A stretch of DNA of 16,430 nt from Ruminococcus sp. UBA1780 (lineage in GTDB: Bacteria > Bacillota > Clostridia > Oscillospirales > Ruminococcaceae). Position 1 is the stretch's first letter. Each line of letters opens with the position of its first letter. The position numbers and the translations under genes were made by a program. A model generated the notes under the pieces. That model was not told the origin of the DNA and made no database searches. It saw nothing but the letters and a program-made list of their open reading frames with translations. This document shows positions 7,763-14,971 of this stretch, piece after piece. Location of the stretch: NCBI GenBank assembly GCA_002315235.1, contig DCGK01000055.1:1-16430 (forward strand), read 5' to 3'.

Positions 7763-8953
7763 TTATTTTAACTCCGTTTTCGTTACCGATGCATAAGCAG
7801 AACCATCAGAAAAATCAATTCTGATGCTGTCACCGGTCTGTATTTCAGAGATATTTGTTACAATATCATTGTTGTTTCTGTAAACCGCTGCATATCCTCT
7901 GTTAAGAACTTCAAGCGGATTAAGCACTTCAAGCCGCGATATTCTTGAACAAAGTTCCGTCTCCTTTTTCTCAGTCAGATTCCGGAATGAGTATTCAAGC
8001 CGTTTTATTTTAAGTTCAAGTTCTGATGTTCTTCTTTCAAGAACCATTTCGGGTGACATCTTCTGAAGACGCTCTGAAAGGTTCGATATGCGTGACTGAA
8101 GTCTTCCGGTTAAAAGTTCAAACGAATTAGCCGCCCTTGACTCGAGTGAATCTATTGCTTTTCTGATCTCGCTGATATCCGGAACAGCCAGCTCCGCGGC
8201 TGCTGAAGGAGTAGGTGCCCTCATATCCGCAGCAAAATCAGCAATGGTAAAATCCGTTTCATGTCCGACTGCACTGATTACCGGTGTATTAAGATGATAA
8301 ATATAATATGCAAGCTGCCGGTCATTAAAGGCTGAAAGATCCTCGTAAGAGCCTCCGCCTCTGCCTATGATGATAACATCACAGTCATCGCAGTCAGCAA
8401 TACTAAGTGCACGGCAAAGTGACGCCGGAGCATCAGCTCCCTGAACAAGCGAAGGATAAATATACATTTCGGCAAGAGGATATCTTCTGGACATAATATT
8501 TATCATATCCTGCAGTGCGGCGCCTTTTTCCGAAGTAACAACTCCGACTCTTTTCGGAAAATCCGGAATCGCCTTCTTGTGTGCAGAATCAAAAATTCCT
8601 TCTGCCGCAAGCTCCTTTTTCAGCTTTTCAAATTCAGCCTGCACACTGCCGGCTCCGTCAGGTATCATATCGGTTACATAAACCTGATATACACCGTCTC
8701 TTTCAAAAACTGAAACAGAACCCATCACAACAACGCTTTGTCCGTTTTCAGGCATGAATTTCAGGTTATCTGCACTGCTTCTGAACATTACGGCTTTTAT
8801 CAGGCTTTCCCCGTCTTTAAGGGTAAAATAAAGGTGACCGGCATTTTTGAAATTTGAAATTTCTCCCTTAAGGAAAATTCCTCTGAGCTTCTGGTCTTCC
8901 TTAAGTTTAGCCGCAATATATCTGTTCAGCTGTGATACTGTCAGTATTGTCAA
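7763..8953 (-). CDS. xseA: Exodeoxyribonuclease VII large subunit
   Basis: XseA is the catalytic subunit of exonuclease VII, active on single-stranded DNA in repair and in clearing toxic fragments. Its 396 residues hold an N-terminal OB-fold (about 1-100, starting MTILTVSQLNRYI), and then the catalytic region with GVVTSEKGAALQDM (137-150), IIIGRGGGSYEDLSAFND (194-211) and the segment VGHETDFTIADFAADMRAPT (229-248). A coiled-coil stretch (about 260-350) and a short C-terminal domain follow. The start is TTG (8951-8953), which overlaps the TGA of the preceding gene. AGGAG (8964-8968) ten bases upstream supports it, and the conserved N terminus begins exactly there. The xseB gene follows after one base. 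Confidence 0.96.
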   Translation of the reverse strand: MTILTVSQLNRYIAAKLKEDQKLRGIFLKGEISNFKNAGHLYFTLKDGESLIKAVMFRSSADNLKFMPENGQSVVVMGSVSVFERDGVYQVYVTDMIPDGAGSVQAEFEKLKKELAAEGIFDSAHKKAIPDFPKRVGVVTSEKGAALQDMINIMSRRYPLAEMYIYPSLVQGADAPASLCRALSIADCDDCDVIIIGRGGGSYEDLSAFNDRQLAYYIYHLNTPVISAVGHETDFTIADFAADMRAPTPSAAAELAVPDISEIRKAIDSLESRAANSFELLTGRLQSRISNLSERLQKMSPEMVLERRTSELELKIKRLEYSFRNLTEKKETELCSRISRLEVLNPLEVLNRGYAAVYRNNNDIVTNISEIQTGDSIRIDFSDGSAYASVTKTELK

Positions 8954-9888
8954 TTTTTCCGTTCTCCTGATTTTAATTTAGCGTATACAGCCAGACCTGC
9001 CGCGTTGTCGCATGAAAACTCAGGCTTTGCAAAATATGCATCAAAATCTTTTTCAAGTCTGAGTCTGATAATACGGTCAGACATTACCCCGCCTGCAAAA
9101 ACAACCGGCATAGTACCGTATTTTTCAATTGCCGCAGAAGTCATAGCCCTGACCGTTTCATACACATATGCAAGGCAGAAAGCTGCAATATCCTCATAGG
9201 GTTCACCGTCGTCCTTCATTTTCCGGCACTTGTTTTCAAGTCCTGAAAGGCAGCAGTCATTTCCCCGGATAACAGGTTTTATCTTAAACTTTCTGATGCT
9301 TTTCTCCGCCAGCTTCTCGAGAGCCGCTCCGCACGGAAATTCAAGGTCAAGCATTAGTCCCACCCTGTCAACTGCCTGTCCTGCCTTAAGATCCAGTGAG
9401 GTTCCTGCCTGTGAAATATCAATTATATTTTCACTGTCAGGACTGCAGACCAGACAGTCCGTTGTTCCGCCGCTGACATGAAAAGCCAGAAATTTCTGTC
9501 CTGTGAGATCAAGTCTTCCTGCTGAATAGAGTGCTGCAAGAATATGTCCGGTCTGATGCGATGTTCTGAATAAAGACGCACCGGTTACTGCAGAAAGCGA
9601 ACGGGCAAGTCCCTCTCCGCAGAGAAAACAAGGCATATACGAACCCTCCGCAAGTCTTGGTTTAACGGACACACCAATGGCATCCGGTTTAATTTCAGAG
9701 GTAAGCGCTTCAATCAGCTCCGGAAGCTGTCTTGTATGATGAAACACAGCATCACTCTGTCTTAGTCCGAGACTTCCCTTTGCAACCGGCAGAAGCCTCT
9801 TCTGCTGCTTCATCTCACCTGTTGTTGTATCATAAAGTGCAGTTGATGTTGTGTAGTTGCTTGTGTCAATTCCGAGGAAAAGTGACAT
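8950..9888 (-). CDS. Kae1/TsaD-like paralogue (peptidase M22 family) of unknown function
   Basis: The 312-residue protein has the ASKHA fold of TsaD, which transfers threonylcarbamoyl to A37 of tRNA. The metal site is kept: HQTGH at 111-115 and Asp294 in CDNAAG near the C terminus, with SGGTTD (139-144) and AGGVMSDRI (265-273) also matching. Key differences exist. The TsaD CDET motif after GI(E/D)TS is replaced by NYT (11-13), and the usual DDAAGEAxDK segment reads LDLKAGQAVDR (165-175). It is also a little shorter than canonical TsaD. It is therefore probably a specialised paralogue, with true TsaD encoded elsewhere. Its ATG (9886-9888) overlaps the nusB stop by one base. It lies where folD sits in Bacillus. 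An old label as a glycoprotein protease is not supported. Confidence 0.85.
   Translation of the reverse strand: MSLFLGIDTSNYTTSTALYDTTTGEMKQQKRLLPVAKGSLGLRQSDAVFHHTRQLPELIEALTSEIKPDAIGVSVKPRLAEGSYMPCFLCGEGLARSLSAVTGASLFRTSHQTGHILAALYSAGRLDLTGQKFLAFHVSGGTTDCLVCSPDSENIIDISQAGTSLDLKAGQAVDRVGLMLDLEFPCGAALEKLAEKSIRKFKIKPVIRGNDCCLSGLENKCRKMKDDGEPYEDIAAFCLAYVYETVRAMTSAAIEKYGTMPVVFAGGVMSDRIIRLRLEKDFDAYFAKPEFSCDNAAGLAVYAKLKSGERKN
8964..8968 (-). promoter_or_regulatory. Ribosome binding site for the TTG start of xseA
   Basis: AGGAG lies ten bases before TTG and inside the end of the upstream gene. The TTG overlaps that gene's TGA stop, which fits termination-reinitiation coupling. Confidence 0.6.
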
Positions 9889-10307
9889 TATTCCTTTTCA
9901 CCCTCAATACTTCTTGTATATGTGCCGAGAATACCGTTAACAAATGAAACATCATCCTTATGAGCGTAGTTCTGTGCAAGAAGTACAGCCTCATGTACAG
10001 CAGCATTTACAGGAATTCTGTCATTGTAAAGAATTTCGTAAAAAGCTATTCTGAGAATTGCCACATTAATCTTCGCAATACGTGAAAGTACTCTCTTCCT
10101 GCTGAACTGTGAAATCATAGCATCAAGCTCTTCTGTTTTTGCAAGAATATCATTTACCATGAACTTTACTTCATCGTCAGCTGAAATTTCGTCAATGTCC
10201 TCTGCAATTTCAAAAAGTTCTTCGACAGGATCATCTCTGAGAAGCGTTTCATAAATAATAAAGAATACACTTTCTCTGATTTCTCTTCTTGTCAATTTTT
10301 CTGCCAT
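9888..10307 (-). CDS. nusB: Transcription antitermination factor NusB
   Basis: NusB is a small all-helical RNA-binding protein that pairs with NusE (ribosomal protein S10) at boxA to prevent premature termination in rRNA operons. The 139-residue product begins with the typical basic helix MAEKLTRREIRESVFFIIYE. Its C-terminal half carries the most conserved part, KINVAILRIAFYEILYNDRIPVNAAVHEAVLLAQNYA in pattern, then the FVNGILG segment. The length is normal. The ATG (10305-10307) has an AGGAG site about eight bases upstream. It is 14 bases after the Asp23-like gene, a pairing conserved in Firmicutes, and its stop overlaps the start of the Kae1-like gene. Confidence 0.95.
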   Translation of the reverse strand: MAEKLTRREIRESVFFIIYETLLRDDPVEELFEIAEDIDEISADDEVKFMVNDILAKTEELDAMISQFSRKRVLSRIAKINVAILRIAFYEILYNDRIPVNAAVHEAVLLAQNYAHKDDVSFVNGILGTYTRSIEGEKE

Positions 10308-10321
10308 ATAAAAAACTCCTT

Positions 10322-10657
10322 TTATTTCTTTTCAAAGCTTATTCCTGATATATTAACATTAACCCTTGATACCGTTATACCTGTCATGGACTGAACCTCA
10401 GCCTTGACAGCATCCTGTATTTTTTCAGCAGCCTTAACTGCATTTACACCGTTTTTCAATATCACATCAGCGTTTATTTCGACGATATCTCCGTTTACCT
10501 TAACAGTAACCGGTTTGTTCTGGTCGATAAATCTTCTGAAAAATCCGTAATCTGAACGAATTTTTTCAACGCCTCTGATTTCATTGACTGCATTTGATGC
10601 AATCGATACAATTACGTTTTCTGAAATACGAACTGCACCTGAATTTTCCTTTGCCAT
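10322..10657 (-). CDS. Asp23/Gls24 family protein (YqhY-like)
   Basis: This is a small cytoplasmic protein of 111 residues with no signal peptide. The Asp23 pattern is visible: GAVRISENVIVSIASNAVNEIRGV (8-31), the KVNGDIVEINADVIL strand pair, and a C-terminal AVQ-type helix ending VSRVNVNISGISF. Family members include the alkaline shock protein Asp23 and B. subtilis YqhY, encoded next to nusB and linked to control of acetyl-CoA carboxylase. The biochemical activity is unknown. The start is the ATG at 10655-10657, with GGAGGG at 10664-10669 six bases upstream. The frame stays open further upstream to 10750, but those 31 codons precede the ribosome site and do not look like the family. It is the first gene of the twelve-gene operon. 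Confidence 0.92.
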   Translation of the reverse strand: MAKENSGAVRISENVIVSIASNAVNEIRGVEKIRSDYGFFRRFIDQNKPVTVKVNGDIVEINADVILKNGVNAVKAAEKIQDAVKAEVQSMTGITVSRVNVNISGISFEKK

Positions 10658-10663
10658 ACTCTT

Positions 10664-10669
10664 CCCTCC
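10664..10669 (-). promoter_or_regulatory. Ribosome binding site that sets the start of the Asp23-like gene
   Basis: GGAGGG lies six bases before the ATG at 10657, a near-ideal site. It argues against the longer in-frame start at 10750, which has no such site. Confidence 0.75.
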
Positions 10670-10789
10670 GCATCTGATATATATTACAGTGAACGTCAGA
10701 ATAAAATACAAACGCCTGCTGTAAACGGTCATCCTGAAGTATAGAATCATGTCTGACCAAAGAAAGTATCTGAAAAATCAATCTTATTT

Positions 10790-10818
10790 ATTATAACATT
10801 TTTCAGAAATTTTTACAA
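10790..10818 (-). promoter_or_regulatory. Promoter of the asp23-nusB-...-recN operon
   Basis: On the minus strand, TTGTAA (10813-10818) and TATAAT (10790-10795) are separated by 17 bases, with TGT before the -10 box giving an extended -10. Transcription would start near 10783 and leave a leader of about 125 nt before the ATG of the Asp23-like gene. No other convincing promoter or terminator was seen before recN, so one transcript may carry all twelve genes; internal promoters cannot be excluded. Confidence 0.7.
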
Positions 10819-10864
10819 CTGTTTTATAAGGGAAATTTCTATTATTTCAGTAAAATTTTGTAAT

Positions 10865-10906
10865 AAAAAAGTTCCGGAACAATGAATTTAATCATCATCC
10901 CGGAAC
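10865..10906 (-). terminator. Intrinsic terminator of the vanY-glgB-glgX unit
   Basis: On the minus strand, GTTCCGG (10900-10906) pairs with CCGGAAC (10871-10877) around a 22-base loop and is followed by a U-run (10865-10870). It lies about 40 bases after the glgX stop and about 50 bases upstream of the -35 box of the next operon, insulating the two units. Confidence 0.8.
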
Positions 10907-10948
10907 TGCTGCGTTTACAGTTATTATTCAGTTTTTATGATAAAATCC

Positions 10949-13081
10949 CTATCCTTCTCTTGCTGCAGTGTCATTTCTTACTGAATTGAGAATTACCAGT
11001 GAACGCGGTTTCACAACAACTGTGTTGTCATAGCGTTCTGTAAGCTTGTTGTAGTCAGTGTCCTCTCCATGGTCAAACCATGTATCAACAGCAACATTCC
11101 ATGTAAATCCCTGAGGAAGTCCCGGAAGACTCATGTTCTGGTTTTCCCAGAAAGTGTTTATGCAGATAAGAATAAAGTCATCCTCCGTATCATCAGTGGT
11201 ACGTCCCGAATACATTATGCCAATAAGTCTTGTATCATGGTTGAATGTCTCATTCCATGCTGAACCGTTATGAACACTGATATCCGGATACCCGCATGTT
11301 GACTGTTTTGTCTTTCTTCTGATTACATTATGAGTCATTCTGAATTTTATCATAAATCTGCAGAAGTCAAACATATCCCTGTACTGTTCGAGTCTGCTCC
11401 AGTCAAGCCATGAGGTTATGTTATCCTGACAGTACGCATTGTTGTTACCGAACTGTGTATTGCAGAATTCATCACCGGCAAGAAACATAGCTGCACCACG
11501 GCTGCACATAAGAGTTGCAAAAGCATTTTTTCTGAGACGCTTTCTGAGTGAAAGAACCGTCTCGTCATCAGTTTCGCCCTCTATGCCGCAGTTCCAGCAG
11601 TTATTGCTGTTGTCGCCGTCGGTATTGTTCCAGCCGTTCTTTTCATTATGCTTTTCGTTGTAAGCATACAGATCATAGAGGGTAAATCCGTCATGACATG
11701 TGATAAAGTTTACAGAAGCGTTATTTCCTCGGTGATCAGGATTATAGAGATCTCTTGAACCGGTGATTCTTGTTATGGCATTTTTGGCCATACCTCCGTC
11801 ACCCTTAAGGAAACATCTGAGGTCATCACGGTATTTTCCGTTCCACTCTGCCCATCTTTTCCACGCAGGGAAGCTTCCGACCTGGTAAAGTCCGCCTGCA
11901 TCCCATGCCTCTGCAATAAGCTTAACCTTACCAAGAATAGGGTCAAATGCAAGTGCCTCAAGAATCGGTGGATTCTGCATAGGTGAACCGTCTTCGTTTC
12001 TTCCCATAATCGCAGCCAGGTCAAAACGGAATCCGTCTATACGGAAATCAATTACCCAGTGTCTCAGACAGTCGAGGATGAACTGGTGAACGATAGGATG
12101 ATTACAGTTAAGTGAATTTCCGCATCCGCTGAAGTTGTAGTAATGTCCGTCCGGAGTAAGCAGATAGTAAATATTGTTGTCTATTCCCTTGAATGAGAAA
12201 ACAGGACCTCTCTCATCACCTTCAGCTGTATGGTTGAATACAACGTCAAGAATAACCTCTATTCCGTTTTCATGAAGCTCTCTGATAAGCTCCTTGAGTT
12301 CACGTCCCTCATGATTATGTTCACGCTCTGAGGTATAACCTGTATTAGGAGCAAAGAAGCCAACTGTATTGTAACCCCAGTAATTATAAAGAGTCGTTCC
12401 GTCAACTACACGGACATCCTCCATCTCGTCAAATTCAAAAATAGGCATAAGCTCAACAGCATTTACACCAAGCTTTTTGAGATAAGGAATTTTCTCTCTG
12501 ATTCCTGCAAATGTACCTCTTCGGTTATCCTTTACGCCTGATGACTTGTCATATGTAAAGCCGCGTACATGAAGCTCATAAATAATAAGGTCACGGAATC
12601 TGAGATGAGGCTGTGAACAGTCTCCCCAGTCAAAAGTATCATCAACAACTCTTGCACGGTACACATTCTTTTTCTGTTTTCTCTTGACCCCCCATTCAGC
12701 CTGTCCTGTAACCGCTCTTGCATACGGGTCAAGCAGATATGCCTCCTTATTGAAAATGAGTCCCTGTCTGGTGTCATAAGGACCGTCCATACGATAGGCA
12801 TATTCAAACTCTGTAATATCAATATCAAAAACAATCATTGAAAATGTATTTCCGACTCTGTATGACTCAGGGAACGGAAGAATAGCGAACGGTTCTGTTT
12901 CATCCCTTCTGAAAAGCAGAAGTTCACATGAAGTTGCGCTGAACGAATGAATAGTAAAATTTACACCGTTCTGAATAGCGGTTGCACCGTTTATAAGATA
13001 AAATCCCGGACGCACCTTGTAGCCGTTTATCTCGTGAATAGGCAGTAATGGTTCTTTAACATTTGCAATTAAGTTTTTCAA
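10949..13081 (-). CDS. glgX: Glycogen debranching enzyme, GlgX/isoamylase type (GH13)
   Basis: The enzyme hydrolyses alpha-1,6 branches of glycogen in the cytoplasm. The 710-residue protein has an N-terminal CBM48-like beta domain (about 20-125) and a GH13 barrel. The barrel shows region I DVVFNHTAEG (279-288), nucleophile Asp354 in FRIDGFRFDL, acid/base Glu391 in LIAEAWDAGG and transition-state Asp464 in TCHDGFTLYDL. A C-terminal beta domain follows, so it looks active. The start is TTG (13079-13081), with AAAAGGGG (13092-13099) ten bases upstream; no ATG lies nearby that keeps the N terminus. It is 61 bases after glgB and is the last gene before the terminator. GlgX and plant-type isoamylase are hard to separate by eye; the glgB partner favours glycogen rather than dietary starch. 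Confidence 0.93.
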   Translation of the reverse strand: MKNLIANVKEPLLPIHEINGYKVRPGFYLINGATAIQNGVNFTIHSFSATSCELLLFRRDETEPFAILPFPESYRVGNTFSMIVFDIDITEFEYAYRMDGPYDTRQGLIFNKEAYLLDPYARAVTGQAEWGVKRKQKKNVYRARVVDDTFDWGDCSQPHLRFRDLIIYELHVRGFTYDKSSGVKDNRRGTFAGIREKIPYLKKLGVNAVELMPIFEFDEMEDVRVVDGTTLYNYWGYNTVGFFAPNTGYTSEREHNHEGRELKELIRELHENGIEVILDVVFNHTAEGDERGPVFSFKGIDNNIYYLLTPDGHYYNFSGCGNSLNCNHPIVHQFILDCLRHWVIDFRIDGFRFDLAAIMGRNEDGSPMQNPPILEALAFDPILGKVKLIAEAWDAGGLYQVGSFPAWKRWAEWNGKYRDDLRCFLKGDGGMAKNAITRITGSRDLYNPDHRGNNASVNFITCHDGFTLYDLYAYNEKHNEKNGWNNTDGDNSNNCWNCGIEGETDDETVLSLRKRLRKNAFATLMCSRGAAMFLAGDEFCNTQFGNNNAYCQDNITSWLDWSRLEQYRDMFDFCRFMIKFRMTHNVIRRKTKQSTCGYPDISVHNGSAWNETFNHDTRLIGIMYSGRTTDDTEDDFILICINTFWENQNMSLPGLPQGFTWNVAVDTWFDHGEDTDYNKLTERYDNTVVVKPRSLVILNSVRNDTAAREG

Positions 13082-13091
13082 TTTTTTCTAA

Positions 13092-13099
13092 CCCCTTTT
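13092..13099 (-). promoter_or_regulatory. Ribosome binding site for the TTG start of glgX
   Basis: AAAAGGGG lies ten bases before TTG. The upstream gene glgB has a near-identical AAAGGGG at the same distance from its ATG (14962-14968), which supports this reading. Confidence 0.55.
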
Positions 13100-13142
13100 A
13101 ATTCATTTTTAGCATGCAGTCATAACACACCTCATGCTGATT

Positions 13143-14951
13143 TTATTCCTCCGACAGATACATTACCCCTGTAAAAGGCGGAAGATGAACGGTAACACGT
13201 GAATAATCCCCGTCACCGTCGTAGTAAACAGCAGGTTCATTTTCGCCTCTGCGTGAAGAACCGCTGTAATAGTCATAGTCACTGCTTATAAGCTCAGTGA
13301 TTTTTCTTTTTCCCTGAACATTGAAAATATATTCGCTGTAGTCATTGTCAGAGAAATTAAAAGCAGAAATTATTTTCTTTTTTCCAAGACCTGTTTCAAA
13401 AATGTAAACTGACTTATCCCTGGCATAGGATTCAATCCACCTGAAATTCATGTCATTAAGTTCATCTTTGTAAAGCGCTTCATATGATGAGTAAATTCTG
13501 TTCAGGTCTGTAAAATATCTGTGAAAACTGTCATGAAGCGGATATTTCAGCATATCCCAGTCCTGTTCTCTCTTTTCATCCCATTCACGGAACTGAGCAA
13601 TTTCATTTCCCATGAAATTCAGCTTCTTTCCGGGATGAGCAAACATGTACATATAGAGAGCACGTACCTGAGGGAATTTTTTGTCATAGTCACCCCACAT
13701 TTTCTGTGAGATGGTTGCTTTTCCGTGAACAACCTCATCATGCGAGAAAGGAAGAATAAAATGCTCACTGAAGAAATAGTCCATTGAGAAAATAAGTTCA
13801 TAATAGTGATCAGGTCTGTACTGAGGAGGAACCCTGAAATAATCAAGAGTATCATTCATCCAGCCCATATCCCACTTATAGTCAAAACCAAGTCCGCCGT
13901 ATTCAGCTGATGCAGTAACCTTGATAAATGATGTGCTGTCCTCAGCAATCAGCATAGCCTGAGGATGAAGAGCGTGAAGTCCGGTGTTCATAGCCGCAAT
14001 AAACTTCACTGCATTTTCATTTACTCCTCTGTTTGGATCACCCTTCCAGTAAATTGCGCGGCTGATGGCATCCATGCGGATACCGTCAAAGTGATATTCC
14101 TTCAGCCAGTAGTTTGCACATGACTGAAGAAAACACGCAACCTCACGTCTTGAATGGTTAAAATTCAGAGTACCCCATTCACTGTTTCCGACATCATTGT
14201 TCGGAAGATTGTAAAGATCAGAACCGTCATAGTAATTGAGTCCGTATCCGTCAACTGCAAAATGAACAGGTACAAAATCTATAATAACACCTATCCCGGC
14301 CTGATGGCATTTATCAACAAGCTCCATCAGTTCAGCTGCTGTTCCGTATCTTGATGTAGGACTGTAAAATCCGGTATTCTGGTAACCCCAGGATTCGTCA
14401 GCCGGATGTTCAGAAAGAGGCATAAACTCAATGTGCGTAAATCCGTTTTCCTTAACATAATCAATAAGCCTGTCCGCAATCTCCGAATAGGTATACCACC
14501 CGTTTTCGTTATCGGGATTGGTACGCCATGAACCCAGATGAACCTCATAGATACTCAGCGGTGAATTAAAGTTTCTTGTCCTTTTTTTCATCCATTCACC
14601 GTCATGCCAATTGTAACTGCTCAGATCCGTAATAACCGATGCGCTGGCCGGACGAAGTTCCATGCCGAACCCATAGGGATCACAGTGATCAACAGCATTA
14701 CCGTCGCTGTATTTTATACGATACTTATACAGGTCACCGAATCTGGCGGTATCCGAGACGAAGGTAAAAACGCCGCTGCGTCCTTCCTGTATCATTCTGC
14801 CGCCGTTCCAGCCGTTGAAACTGCCAATCACATCAATATACTCAGCATTCGGAGCATATGTACGAAAAATCATTTTACCGTTTTCCCGATGCGCACCGAA
14901 AAACTCATAGGCATCAAATGATTTTCCGTCATAAAAATCCTGCAATATCAT
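13143..14951 (-). CDS. glgB: 1,4-alpha-glucan branching enzyme
   Basis: GlgB cuts alpha-1,4 glucan chains and reattaches them as alpha-1,6 branches, setting glycogen structure. The 602-residue product has an N-terminal CBM48 domain (about 15-105, with VIGSFNGW) and a GH13 barrel. The barrel shows region I DFVPVHF (225-231), nucleophile Asp294 in GIRMDAISRAIYW, acid/base Glu337 in MLIAEDST and Asp405 in LPFSHDEVVHG. FMGNEIAQFREWDE (447-460) is characteristic of branching enzymes. It is shorter than enzymes with an extra N-terminal module, but all catalytic parts are present. The ATG (14949-14951) has AAAGGGG ten bases upstream. It is 20 bases after the vanY-like gene, so the two should be co-transcribed. 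No glgC, glgA or glgP lies in the window. Confidence 0.95.
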   Translation of the reverse strand: MILQDFYDGKSFDAYEFFGAHRENGKMIFRTYAPNAEYIDVIGSFNGWNGGRMIQEGRSGVFTFVSDTARFGDLYKYRIKYSDGNAVDHCDPYGFGMELRPASASVITDLSSYNWHDGEWMKKRTRNFNSPLSIYEVHLGSWRTNPDNENGWYTYSEIADRLIDYVKENGFTHIEFMPLSEHPADESWGYQNTGFYSPTSRYGTAAELMELVDKCHQAGIGVIIDFVPVHFAVDGYGLNYYDGSDLYNLPNNDVGNSEWGTLNFNHSRREVACFLQSCANYWLKEYHFDGIRMDAISRAIYWKGDPNRGVNENAVKFIAAMNTGLHALHPQAMLIAEDSTSFIKVTASAEYGGLGFDYKWDMGWMNDTLDYFRVPPQYRPDHYYELIFSMDYFFSEHFILPFSHDEVVHGKATISQKMWGDYDKKFPQVRALYMYMFAHPGKKLNFMGNEIAQFREWDEKREQDWDMLKYPLHDSFHRYFTDLNRIYSSYEALYKDELNDMNFRWIESYARDKSVYIFETGLGKKKIISAFNFSDNDYSEYIFNVQGKRKITELISSDYDYYSGSSRRGENEPAVYYDGDGDYSRVTVHLPPFTGVMYLSEE

Positions 14952-14971
14952 AAATCAAACACCCCTTTATT

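Noticed and set aside
10658..10750. In-frame N-terminal extension of 31 codons on the Asp23-like protein
   Set aside because: The upstream ATG has no ribosome site, while GGAGGG stands six bases before the inner ATG at 10657. The extra residues are unlike the family and would lie in the mRNA leader.
13111..13138. Inverted repeat AGCATG/CATGCT between glgB and glgX as a terminator
   Set aside because: The stem is only six bases, and on the transcribed minus strand it is followed by A residues rather than a U-run.
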